Positions 1-7,819 of a stretch of 64,000 nt of DNA are shown piece by piece. Both the position numbers and the translations under genes were made by a program. Within the stretch, counting starts at the first letter, position 1. Each line of letters begins with the position of its first letter. This DNA is from UBA11358 sp049517655 (GTDB lineage: Bacteria > Verrucomicrobiota > Verrucomicrobiia > Limisphaerales > UBA11358), in contig JBEKRQ010000001.1 of the NCBI GenBank assembly GCA_049517655.1, positions 496,001 through 560,000 of the forward strand. Direction: 5' to 3'. The notes under the pieces are model-generated. The model had not been told where the DNA came from, made no database searches, and saw only the letters and a program-made list of their open reading frames with translations.

Positions 1-286
1 TGCCCGCGCTCAACTGCAAAACGATAAATTCCGGCGTGTCGTAGGGATGCCTGGCGAGAGTCAATTTTTCCAAAGCAGCCAGCTTCGATTTCTGCGTTTT
101 CAGAATCAGCAAAACTTCCGCTCCGGATTCAATCTTTCCATGCCACCGATAATGCGATTCGATTTTTGGAACCAGATTCGCGCAGGCAATCAAACGCGCT
201 TTTAATGCGGCCTTGGCCAAGGCACGGGCGGTTTTCAAATTCGGCGCTGTGACCAAAACGACGGCAAATTTTGTGGCGGATTTCAT
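1..286 (-). CDS. cutA: Divalent-cation tolerance protein CutA (3' end outside window)
   Basis: About 95 residues are visible, reading leftward off the window edge. The start ATG is at 284-286 and the protein begins MKSATKFAVVLVTAPN. The family pattern is clear: a first beta strand, then KTARALAKAALKARLIACANLVPKIESHYRW, which matches the usual CutA 'A..LV...LAACVN..P...S.Y.W' segment, then a charged strand (KIESGAEVLLILKTQ) and HPYDTPEFIVL, the conserved HPYE-like motif. CutA forms small trimers linked to copper and divalent-cation tolerance, with an uncertain molecular role. Only a few C-terminal residues should be missing. The gene stands alone, with no operon partner visible. Confidence 0.85.
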   Translation of the reverse strand, partial: MKSATKFAVVLVTAPNLKTARALAKAALKARLIACANLVPKIESHYRWHGKIESGAEVLLILKTQKSKLAALEKLTLARHPYDTPEFIVLQLSAG

Positions 287-377
287 TTTGTCGGCGATGA
301 GAAATTTACAGCCTATCTATGTGTTAGGCTGCGTCTTTATGATACTCATAATATGCTTGGTAATCGAGCTGATAATC

Positions 378-671
378 CTAGGGGTGCTGTGCAAGTTTAT
401 ATGTGAGGACTACCAGCACGCCCGTCAACGCAACCAATACCACCGTAAGTATGGCCACGAACCGTGTGAGCCAAACGATGCGGCGGGTATGAATCTCGGC
501 ATCCTTGGAAAGCCGAATCTCAAGAGCGGCTCGTGCAAACTGATAAGTGTGATTCCGCGGGTCGCTATAAGTGAAGAAACCACAAATCTCATCGGTCGTG
601 GCACTCAAAAGCCAGTCTTGCGTCTCAAATTGATTGCCGCACTCAGAAATTTCCTTTGGTGTCTTTCGCAT
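378..671 (-). CDS. Hypothetical small protein with C-terminal membrane helix
   Basis: A 97-residue protein with a soluble N-terminal half and one strong hydrophobic segment near the C-terminus (VAILTVVLVALTGVLVVLTY, about residues 72-91), so it is probably a tail-anchored inner-membrane protein with its N-terminus in the cytoplasm. The soluble part contains SATTDEICGFFTYSDP. I recognise no family. The competing plus-strand reading frame over this stretch gives a less protein-like sequence. It sits in a low-density stretch between cutA and rsmI. Confidence 0.6.
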   Translation of the reverse strand: MRKTPKEISECGNQFETQDWLLSATTDEICGFFTYSDPRNHTYQFARAALEIRLSKDAEIHTRRIVWLTRFVAILTVVLVALTGVLVVLTYKLAQHP

Positions 672-800
672 AAAGATCGCACGATTACGCAGCCTAACCT
701 AGAAAGCTGAGCCACCACCGACTCGTGACGTGAACCGCGACAGCGGAACTGACTGCGCCAACGGCGGTTGGCTCCGGCGACTCGCTAGCCGTCGTGGTTG

Positions 801-1169
801 TCACAAAAGATTCTTGAGCAAAATGGAAACTCCGCCGACTGCCTTTATGATGCCGACTGCAAGACCTCCAACAGCCATGACTCCAACAGCCAGGCCACCT
901 ACTGCTAGACCACCTAACGCCAAACCACCGCAGGCGACTGCTCCGATAGTCAATCCTCCTGATGAAATGACGCCGAGGCTTACTACTCCGACAGAGACAA
1001 TACCACGTGCGACTACTCCACACGCAAGCACACCAGTAGCAACATCGCCAACTGCGATAATCCCGCGAGCGTGTCCGAAGCACTCACCGTATGCCGCATA
1101 TGGGCCGGAAGCGATGGCAATCAAGGGGACGCCAAATAAAGACGACTGAGAAGTGTATCGAGCGATCAT
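801..1169 (-). CDS. Glycine-rich five-residue-repeat protein
   Basis: A 122-residue protein. From about residue 38 to 112 it is almost wholly built of five-residue units of the form hydrophobic-x-x-Gly-x (for example LACGV, VSVGV, LALGG, LAVGG, MAVGG), about fifteen in a row. The period and the alternation of small and aliphatic residues recall the pentapeptide-repeat quadrilateral beta-helix, although the usual A-D/N-L-x-x consensus is replaced by a Gly-rich one. The DNA repeats only loosely, so selection seems to act on the protein. An AAAGG-like ribosome site lies just upstream of the ATG at 1167-1169. Function is unknown; membrane insertion is an alternative reading. Confidence 0.6.
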   Translation of the reverse strand: MIARYTSQSSLFGVPLIAIASGPYAAYGECFGHARGIIAVGDVATGVLACGVVARGIVSVGVVSLGVISSGGLTIGAVACGGLALGGLAVGGLAVGVMAVGGLAVGIIKAVGGVSILLKNLL

Positions 1170-1429
1170 ATTCTGCCTTTCATGTTTTGTTGGTTGATGT
1201 GAGGTGCGAACGACGCCTAACAGTAAGTTAGCTGCAAAGTTAGCTGCAAATTTTGCAGTCTATCACAGTTCGTGATTTTGTTTTCGATTCTGCAAAAACC
1301 TTTCTCCCACAAATACTTCGCTTGTGAATTGCCGAATTTCATTGTCGGACAAAGGTTGCAAGTTGTTCCGATGATTTTCATTTGCTGAATCCAGTTTATT
1401 TGACGCCGAATTTCTGTTTTAGTCAAGGC

Positions 1430-2128
1430 ATGGACGCCGCATTGCCACCGTTAACTCCGGGCACGCTTTACCTCGTCGCCACGCCCATCGGCAATCTTGA
1501 GGACATCACGTTGCGCGCGCTCCGCGTGTTGCGCGAGTGCGACGTCGTCGCCGCCGAAGACACGCGCCACTCCGGGCAATTACTCAAGCATTTTGGAATC
1601 TCCAAACCGCTCTTGAGCTATTTCCAGTTCAACGAAGCCAAGCGCAGCGAGGAAATCATCGAACGCCTCCGGCATGGCGAGAAGGTCGCGCTGGTCACTG
1701 ACGCGGGCAGTCCCGGCATCAGCGATCCCGGCGAACGCGTCGTCAAGGCCGCCATCGCCGCCGGTTTCCGCGTCGAATCCGTGCCCGGCTCATGCGCGTT
1801 GGTGGCTGCGCTCACAGCAAGCGGTTTACCGACAAGCGAATTCTATTTCATCGGCTTTCTGCCGCACAAATCCGGTCAGCGACGAAACAAATTGGAATCG
1901 CTCAAGAGTTTTGATGGCACGCTGGTGCTTTATGAATCACCGTATCGGATTGAAAAGCTGCTGGGCGAACTCAATGAAGTTTTTCCTGAACGCGAAGTGG
2001 TGCTGGCGCGCGAGTTGACGAAGAAATTCGAGGAATTTCTGCGCGGCAAACCGGCGGAGCTTTTGGAAATTGCCAAGAAGCGAAGTTTGAAAGGCGAATT
2101 TGTGGTGATGGTTGAAACAGGCGGGTAG
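1430..2128 (+). CDS. rsmI: 16S rRNA 2'-O-ribose C1402 methyltransferase RsmI
   Basis: A 232-residue SAM-dependent tetrapyrrole-methylase-fold enzyme that methylates the ribose of C1402 in 16S rRNA. Family motifs are in place: GTLYLVATPIGNLEDITLRA at residues 9-28, AEDTRHSGQLL, VTDAGSPGISDPG (SAM-binding loop), PGSCALVAALTASGLP, and GFLPHKSGQR. The ATG at 1430 is preferred over an in-frame TTG at 1382 because it gives the normal family N-terminus and has AAGG immediately upstream. The TAG stop codon lies inside the first arm of a structured repeat (2124-2190), so the present C-terminal end was set by that element. Confidence 0.93.
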   Translation: MDAALPPLTPGTLYLVATPIGNLEDITLRALRVLRECDVVAAEDTRHSGQLLKHFGISKPLLSYFQFNEAKRSEEIIERLRHGEKVALVTDAGSPGISDPGERVVKAAIAAGFRVESVPGSCALVAALTASGLPTSEFYFIGFLPHKSGQRRNKLESLKSFDGTLVLYESPYRIEKLLGELNEVFPEREVVLARELTKKFEEFLRGKPAELLEIAKKRSLKGEFVVMVETGG

Positions 2129-2190
2129 GGCGCGCTCTCCGAACGCGCCGATGGTAATTACTGCGGCGGTTTCGGAAAAACCGCCCTACC
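2124..2190. repeat. Paired-hairpin element, gives rsmI its stop codon
   Basis: An outer stem GGTAGGGC (2124-2131) pairs with GCCCTACC (2183-2190). Two inner hairpins lie between them: GGCGCG/CGCGCC and a perfect GGCGGTTT/AAACCGCC. The same outer-plus-two-inner design recurs about ten times in the window with different inner sequences. The stop codon of rsmI is part of the left arm. It may also act as a transcript end structure, but there is no T tract. Confidence 0.8.
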
Positions 2191-2235
2191 ATGCGATTGG
2201 GAATGGGTTTGAATTCGATTCTTTGACGAACCACA

Positions 2236-5200
2236 ATGCGCCGTAATGAAAACGGCATTATTCCTGAACTGCACATTCTTTCAAATGATTGCCCCGCTGG
2301 CGGAACCTTCCAAATGATGCGCCTAGGACACGGCAAGAACCAGTTTCAGGAGAAACCCGCCATCGGAGCGCGTTTTTCCGGGCGTTGGTCGCTGATTCAT
2401 GATTTGAGCTTTGGTTGCGCGCTCGTGTTGATTCTTGGCGGCGCGCTCGCGGTTTACAACGTGCCCGGCAGTTTGACTGCGCCACAGGCCGGCTGGCGCT
2501 TTCTTGGCCCGGCCATGGCGGGAATGATTGCCGCCGGCATTCTGAAATTCATTTTTACCGGACGCGCTTTGACGCCCGGCGAAGCGGTCCGGGATTTTCT
2601 GTTCTCCGGCCTGCTTGCTGCTTCGGCGCGCCACGTGCCGCTCTGGCAGGCGCCGCAACACTTTTACGGACTGATCCAACTTAGCCCCGTCAGCGCAGTG
2701 GTTTTTTACCTGCTTTATCACGTTGCCAACACCTATCGCCTGGTGAACTCAAGGAAACACCTGGACACCATCATGGGCGCGGCAATCACGGTTATTCCGT
2801 TCGTGTTGGGACTGCCGCTCGCACTGCCATCGGATCAACTGGCGGGGTCGCTGGGCAATGCCGTCACCGCCGGTTTGCTGTCAGGTTCACCGCTGCTGTC
2901 GGCTGGAATTGGCCGGCTGCTGTTGCTGTTTTTGTTCAACGTGGTCCTGACCCAGGCATTCGCTCTTACCGCGTCCCGCCGCCTGCTGACCGGCGTGAAT
3001 GCGCATCTCTGCCTGCTGCTGGCCGCCGCCGCGTCCATCGTTGCTCCGGATGTGGCGGATTTGGGTTCGGGAAATCTTGCAGTCGGATTGCCTGGTGCGT
3101 TGAAACCGGTTGCCGCCGTTCTTGCCACTATGCTCTCGCAAGGTGCGCTATGGGCGGAGGTTTTTATGGTGACCGGAATGATCATGGACGGCATGCATGG
3201 AAGAGCGCCGACGCGCGCCACGATGAAAGCGCACGCCGTCAAAGGGATGAAGAAAGGCATGGTTTTCAGCGGCATCCTGATGACGCTCCTGCAACTGCTT
3301 CACATCGTCGCCGGTGCGCCGGTCGTGCAAAATATTTACCGGACTTTTCCGGCGCTGCTGTTCGCCGTTACGGGTGCAGTGGCGTTTCCGTTGTTCAAAA
3401 CGATCATCGAAAGCTTCGACAGCAGCCAATCGTTTTTTCGTCGCGCGCTGAGAACCTATCGCCAGCCAGCGCTGATGGCGCGCGGCGTGGTCGTTGGAAT
3501 TGCCTGCGCCGTCGCGTTGGGCGTGAATCTGCCTGCGCTTCCAACTTCGCAGCGCATCGCGTTCGGTCTGGTAGCGGGCGCGTTGACTTACGCCGGCGTC
3601 AGTGCGCTGCGCGATCTGATTTACGGCATGAGGAACTGCGGCGGGTTGGAATCGTGGCGCGTGTATCTGGTGGAAGGCGGGCTGGGCGCGTTTGTCGGCG
3701 CCGCGTTCGCGTTCTATTTCGACAGCACGCAAATTCCCGCTGTGCTGGACAAGCTCAATCTTTACAACACTTTCGGGCTGAAACCGGCGGCGGACGAATT
3801 TTATCCGTTGCTCAGCAAGTGGGGACATATTCAGCTCGGCACATACGCAGGCGGCGCAAAGCTGCTGTTCAACGAAGCGTTGAAGGGCGTGATTGGCTGG
3901 GGTGTGGCGGCGTGGCTGTTCGCCATCAACCGCGCATTCCTCACCGCGCTGTTCCAACGCGACACCGCGCCGATCCGGCGGATGTTTTCCCGCCAAGGCG
4001 TTGCCGAATTGACCGAAAACACGATTCAGGTCCTGCGCTGGGGATTGTGGATGGCCCCGATCATTTTCACCTTCCTCAAACAAATGTCCGTGCCGACTTG
4101 GTATAATCAGGATGGCGCGGTTCACACGGTGTTCTGCATTTTCAAAGGTGCCACGACAGGCGCCGCGGGTTTCCATGCATGGAGTCTGACAGTATTCATG
4201 TGGGTGCTCGCCTACGATTTCTTCCGCATTTTGATCTGGCTCGATCACATGGGTCTGCGGGTCGCCACCCTCGTCAACCTGAGCTTCATCGGCATGGACC
4301 GGCTCGATGAACGCTTCGCGCACTTCATCGGCCCGACTGCGGCCACGACCCGGTTCATTCCCGAAGGCATCAAACGCTTCACCACTTGGGCGCCGCTGCT
4401 GATTCCGTTTTTTATTCCGAGGGGAAAGGATTGGGACTGGGCGTGGTCGCAATCCGAAGCCATCCAGCAGACATCCAGTGGCGGCCTGATGGGAACACTG
4501 GGAAATTTTTCGGCGCTGCAAATGGCGCTGGCGGGAATTGCGGCAGCGCTGGCTGTCGGATTTGTTTCCTTTGGTGTCCGCGTTTGGCGTTCGCGCTTCG
4601 CGAAGGGCCGGCAAACCAGTTTCCGGCTGGGCAACCACGCGTATGCCGTTGAATGGAAATCCAGCGGCGAAATCACCAGCACGCTGGCGAAAAACGGATA
4701 CGACCTCACCCGCCGCGCCTACGACCGCCTTGAGCCTGCTGGTCGCGCGTTATTCGTGGCCGATGTGGCGCCGGCTAGGCAGCCAAAGTCGTGGCCGGTC
4801 ATTGGCAATTTCCCGGCGGAAATCGCGCCGCCCGCCGAGGCCGAGCAAAATGAGTCGGTTCTCGTTCTGACGCAGACGGTCAACGAAATCCAGACGGTTG
4901 TGCGCATCACGCTGCCGTCCGATTCCGACGCCGTGGAGCTTTGGGAAATCACCGTGACAAATCTAGGTTCGCGTGCGCGTGACCTCAAAGTCGTGCCGTA
5001 TTTGGAATGGGTGTTGAATTCACCACAGACGGACCGCAACCATACACAATACAACCGCCTGTTCCACGAAGTGAATTATGACGCCAGCCAGAATGCGTTG
5101 ATCGCGGCGCATCACGACACCAAACAAATCGGTTTGCTGGCGACGGAAACGCCGCCGGCAGGGTTTTTAGCAGCGCGCGTGGATTTCATCGGTCGCGCGG

Positions 5201-7809
5201 GCGGCGTCTGGAAACCGCACGCCCTGGAAACGCTCGCGTTTCAAAAGCCGTGCAACACCGAACCGTGTCCGAGCTTTGATGCCATCGGCAGTTTGTTGCT
5301 GAACGTTTCGCTTGCACCCGGCGCGACCGGCAGGTTGCGTCTCCTCATCGGTTGCGCCAAAAATCGCCCGCAGGCGGAGGATTTAATCTCGCGCCATTTG
5401 AAGGTTCAAACCGATCCCGGCGCGCTGGCCGAAAAACCACCGGCACGGCAGCCACGCATCGGCCACGGCGAAATTCCGCCCGGCACGCCGCAGCCGTATT
5501 TTGAATTCGCTGATGGCGGCAACACGCTCCGCGTCCGCACGCCGTTCACGCCGCGCCCGTTCGACCACACGATGGCGAACGCGCTCGGCCATGTCCTTTG
5601 CGTGACCAATCGCGGACTGCACACCTCGGCCAGCCTGAACGCGCAGCAGAACCTGCTCACGACGGACTGGGCCGACACGGTGACGGGCGAACTGCCGTCG
5701 GAAATTTTCCACCTCTACGACGTCGGCGAGCGGCGCTGGCTCTCGCCCACTTGGCAGCCATTGCGCGACGCCGAAGCCGGATACGAAACGGATTTTGGCG
5801 TGGACGGCACGGCGACGTTCCGCATGAAGCACGGCAAACTTTCCACGGAATTAACAGCGTTCGTGCCGCCCGACGAGCCGGCGGGCTTTTATCTTCTCAC
5901 CATTCGCAACGACAGCGATGCACCGAAGCAAATTCGGTTCGCGCCGTATTTCCGCATCGCGCTGGCCGACCATCCGGAAAACTCCGGGCCACTGGAAATT
6001 GAAACGGACGCGGCGAACGCCGCCATCTATTTTACCAACCCGCGCAACGAATTCCGCTTTGGCCCGGCGTTTGCGACGATTTCCATGACGCCGGAAAAAA
6101 TCGAAACGCGGCGCGGTCGTTTTCTCGGCCCGGGACGTTCACCGGCCCATCCCGCAATGGTGGAGACCGGCGAACCTTGGGCCGGGCCAACCGATGACGC
6201 GGCGGCCATCGCCAGTTTTCTCGTCACGCTGGAAATTCCCGCCGGAACGTCGCGCACCATCTCTGTCATGCTCGGACAGAGCGACACGCGCGAACAGGCG
6301 GCAACGGTTGTGAGGCGTTGCCAGACGGTGAAAGCCGCGCAAGCGAAGCTGGCAGCCACCCGTGCCTGGTGGCTTGACCTGATGCAGACCCTGCAGTTTG
6401 AAACCACCGACCCGGCATTTGACCACCACCTGAACTGGCTGAAATACCAGGCGCTCACGGAACGCCTCTGGGCGCGCAAAGGTTTTTACCAGTCGAGCGG
6501 TGCGTTTGGTTTTCGCGACCAGCTGCAGGACGCGGTCAATTTGATCTGGGTGGACCCGGCTCTGGCGCGGCGGCAAATCTTACTGCACGGTCGGCAGCAA
6601 TTCGTCGAGGGCGACGTGTTGCATTGGTTCTTCCTCCAGCAGGATGGAGGCACGGGTCTTGGCGCGCGCACGCACGCTTCCGACAACCTGCTCTGGCTGG
6701 CATGGGCGACCGCCGAATACGTGCGTATGACCGGCGACGAATCCATTCTCGACGAGACGCTGACGTATCTCGAAGCGGAGATGCCGCTGCCGCCGTTGCC
6801 CGAAGGCCGGCACGGGATGGGGCTGTTCGCGCATGTCTCGCCGCGCGAGGAGACGCTCTGCGATCACGTGCTGCGCGCCGTTGATCTGGTTCTGGAAAAA
6901 CGTTTCGGCGCACACGGCCTGCCGCTGATCGGCACGGGCGATTGGAACGACGGGCTGAACGCCATCGGTAGCGAAGGCCGCGGCGAAAGCGTCTGGCTCG
7001 GTTTCTTCCTCCATTACACCTTGAAAAATCTCCTCGACGTGGTTGAAAAGCGCAAAGGTGCCGCGCGCCGGCAATTTTATTGCGAACAGCTGAAGGGGTT
7101 GAAAGCCGCCATCGAAAAAACGTGGCGCGGCGACCGCTATTTGCGCGCGATTCACGACGATGGCACGGAAATCGGCGTGAAGGACAGCGGCGTCTGGGAG
7201 ATTGACGCGCTGACCGCCGCGTGGGCGGTGATGTCCGGCATCAACCGCGAGCGCGGTCGCATCATGTTCGACACCGCCTTGCGTGTCCTCGAACGCGACA
7301 ACGTCATCCTGCTGGGCTGGCCCGCGCTGCGCGAGGATTCCAGGCCGTATCTGGGCCGGAGCTGTCACTATCCGGAAGGCGTCCGGGAGAACGGCATGTA
7401 TTGCCACGGCGTCCAGTGGTTGATCGGCGCCGCGCGTCTGCTCGCCGGGCAGTTCGCGGCGGACGGCGATCTTGCGACGGCGCAACTTTACCGCGACGCC
7501 ACGATCCGCCTCTGGCGAAAAATCGCGCCGGTTTCGCACGTCACGCCCGATAAAATTGAAATTTACGGCGGTCAACCGAACCAGCAGGCAGCGGACCTGC
7601 TCACAAACTTTGAGCCGGGGCGCATGATTTGGAACGGCTACACCGGGGCTGCTGGCTGGATGCTGCGGCAAAGTTGCGAAGGTGTGATAGGCGCGGCGCT
7701 GGTCAACAATCGCGTGGTGTTGCCAAACGACATGGCGTTGCCTCGTGGTGACTTGAAGGTAATTCGCCTTCAGCGCGAGCTGGTGGTAAGTCCGTTTCGA
7801 GAACGGTAA
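2236..7809 (+). CDS. Membrane protein with C-terminal GH94 glycoside phosphorylase-like domain
   Basis: A 1857-residue protein. About the first 760 residues form a polytopic membrane region with many hydrophobic helices and no glycosyltransferase motif I recognise. Next comes a beta-sandwich-rich segment (about 800-1150), then a GH94-type region ('glycosyltransferase 36' fold). The catalytic acid motif GTGDWNDGLNAIG is at about residues 1566-1578, with FHLYDVGERRWLSPTWQP and QSSGAFGFRDQLQDA upstream, as in cellobiose and cyclic-beta-1,2-glucan phosphorylase domains. GH94 enzymes cleave or make glucosides using phosphate. The start may be 2236 or the MM pair at 2314; neither has a strong ribosome site. 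The next gene, 10 bases downstream, is also glycan-related. The substrate is inferred, not shown. Confidence 0.8.
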   Translation: MRRNENGIIPELHILSNDCPAGGTFQMMRLGHGKNQFQEKPAIGARFSGRWSLIHDLSFGCALVLILGGALAVYNVPGSLTAPQAGWRFLGPAMAGMIAAGILKFIFTGRALTPGEAVRDFLFSGLLAASARHVPLWQAPQHFYGLIQLSPVSAVVFYLLYHVANTYRLVNSRKHLDTIMGAAITVIPFVLGLPLALPSDQLAGSLGNAVTAGLLSGSPLLSAGIGRLLLLFLFNVVLTQAFALTASRRLLTGVNAHLCLLLAAAASIVAPDVADLGSGNLAVGLPGALKPVAAVLATMLSQGALWAEVFMVTGMIMDGMHGRAPTRATMKAHAVKGMKKGMVFSGILMTLLQLLHIVAGAPVVQNIYRTFPALLFAVTGAVAFPLFKTIIESFDSSQSFFRRALRTYRQPALMARGVVVGIACAVALGVNLPALPTSQRIAFGLVAGALTYAGVSALRDLIYGMRNCGGLESWRVYLVEGGLGAFVGAAFAFYFDSTQIPAVLDKLNLYNTFGLKPAADEFYPLLSKWGHIQLGTYAGGAKLLFNEALKGVIGWGVAAWLFAINRAFLTALFQRDTAPIRRMFSRQGVAELTENTIQVLRWGLWMAPIIFTFLKQMSVPTWYNQDGAVHTVFCIFKGATTGAAGFHAWSLTVFMWVLAYDFFRILIWLDHMGLRVATLVNLSFIGMDRLDERFAHFIGPTAATTRFIPEGIKRFTTWAPLLIPFFIPRGKDWDWAWSQSEAIQQTSSGGLMGTLGNFSALQMALAGIAAALAVGFVSFGVRVWRSRFAKGRQTSFRLGNHAYAVEWKSSGEITSTLAKNGYDLTRRAYDRLEPAGRALFVADVAPARQPKSWPVIGNFPAEIAPPAEAEQNESVLVLTQTVNEIQTVVRITLPSDSDAVELWEITVTNLGSRARDLKVVPYLEWVLNSPQTDRNHTQYNRLFHEVNYDASQNALIAAHHDTKQIGLLATETPPAGFLAARVDFIGRAGGVWKPHALETLAFQKPCNTEPCPSFDAIGSLLLNVSLAPGATGRLRLLIGCAKNRPQAEDLISRHLKVQTDPGALAEKPPARQPRIGHGEIPPGTPQPYFEFADGGNTLRVRTPFTPRPFDHTMANALGHVLCVTNRGLHTSASLNAQQNLLTTDWADTVTGELPSEIFHLYDVGERRWLSPTWQPLRDAEAGYETDFGVDGTATFRMKHGKLSTELTAFVPPDEPAGFYLLTIRNDSDAPKQIRFAPYFRIALADHPENSGPLEIETDAANAAIYFTNPRNEFRFGPAFATISMTPEKIETRRGRFLGPGRSPAHPAMVETGEPWAGPTDDAAAIASFLVTLEIPAGTSRTISVMLGQSDTREQAATVVRRCQTVKAAQAKLAATRAWWLDLMQTLQFETTDPAFDHHLNWLKYQALTERLWARKGFYQSSGAFGFRDQLQDAVNLIWVDPALARRQILLHGRQQFVEGDVLHWFFLQQDGGTGLGARTHASDNLLWLAWATAEYVRMTGDESILDETLTYLEAEMPLPPLPEGRHGMGLFAHVSPREETLCDHVLRAVDLVLEKRFGAHGLPLIGTGDWNDGLNAIGSEGRGESVWLGFFLHYTLKNLLDVVEKRKGAARRQFYCEQLKGLKAAIEKTWRGDRYLRAIHDDGTEIGVKDSGVWEIDALTAAWAVMSGINRERGRIMFDTALRVLERDNVILLGWPALREDSRPYLGRSCHYPEGVRENGMYCHGVQWLIGAARLLAGQFAADGDLATAQLYRDATIRLWRKIAPVSHVTPDKIEIYGGQPNQQAADLLTNFEPGRMIWNGYTGAAGWMLRQSCEGVIGAALVNNRVVLPNDMALPRGDLKVIRLQRELVVSPFRER

Positions 7810-7819
7810 AATTTGAATT

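Noticed and set aside
213..710. Long plus-strand open frame over the cutA start and the small minus-strand gene
   Set aside because: It opposes the clear CutA sequence and the product lacks any consistent fold or composition; it is a shadow frame.
1217..1426. 69-codon minus-strand frame upstream of rsmI
   Set aside because: No family likeness and it occupies the expected rsmI leader; too weak to call.
3148..4638. 496-codon minus-strand frame inside the GH94 gene
   Set aside because: The Gln/Arg/His-rich product with no domain is typical of the antisense of a GC-rich gene; the plus-strand protein has clear helices and motifs.
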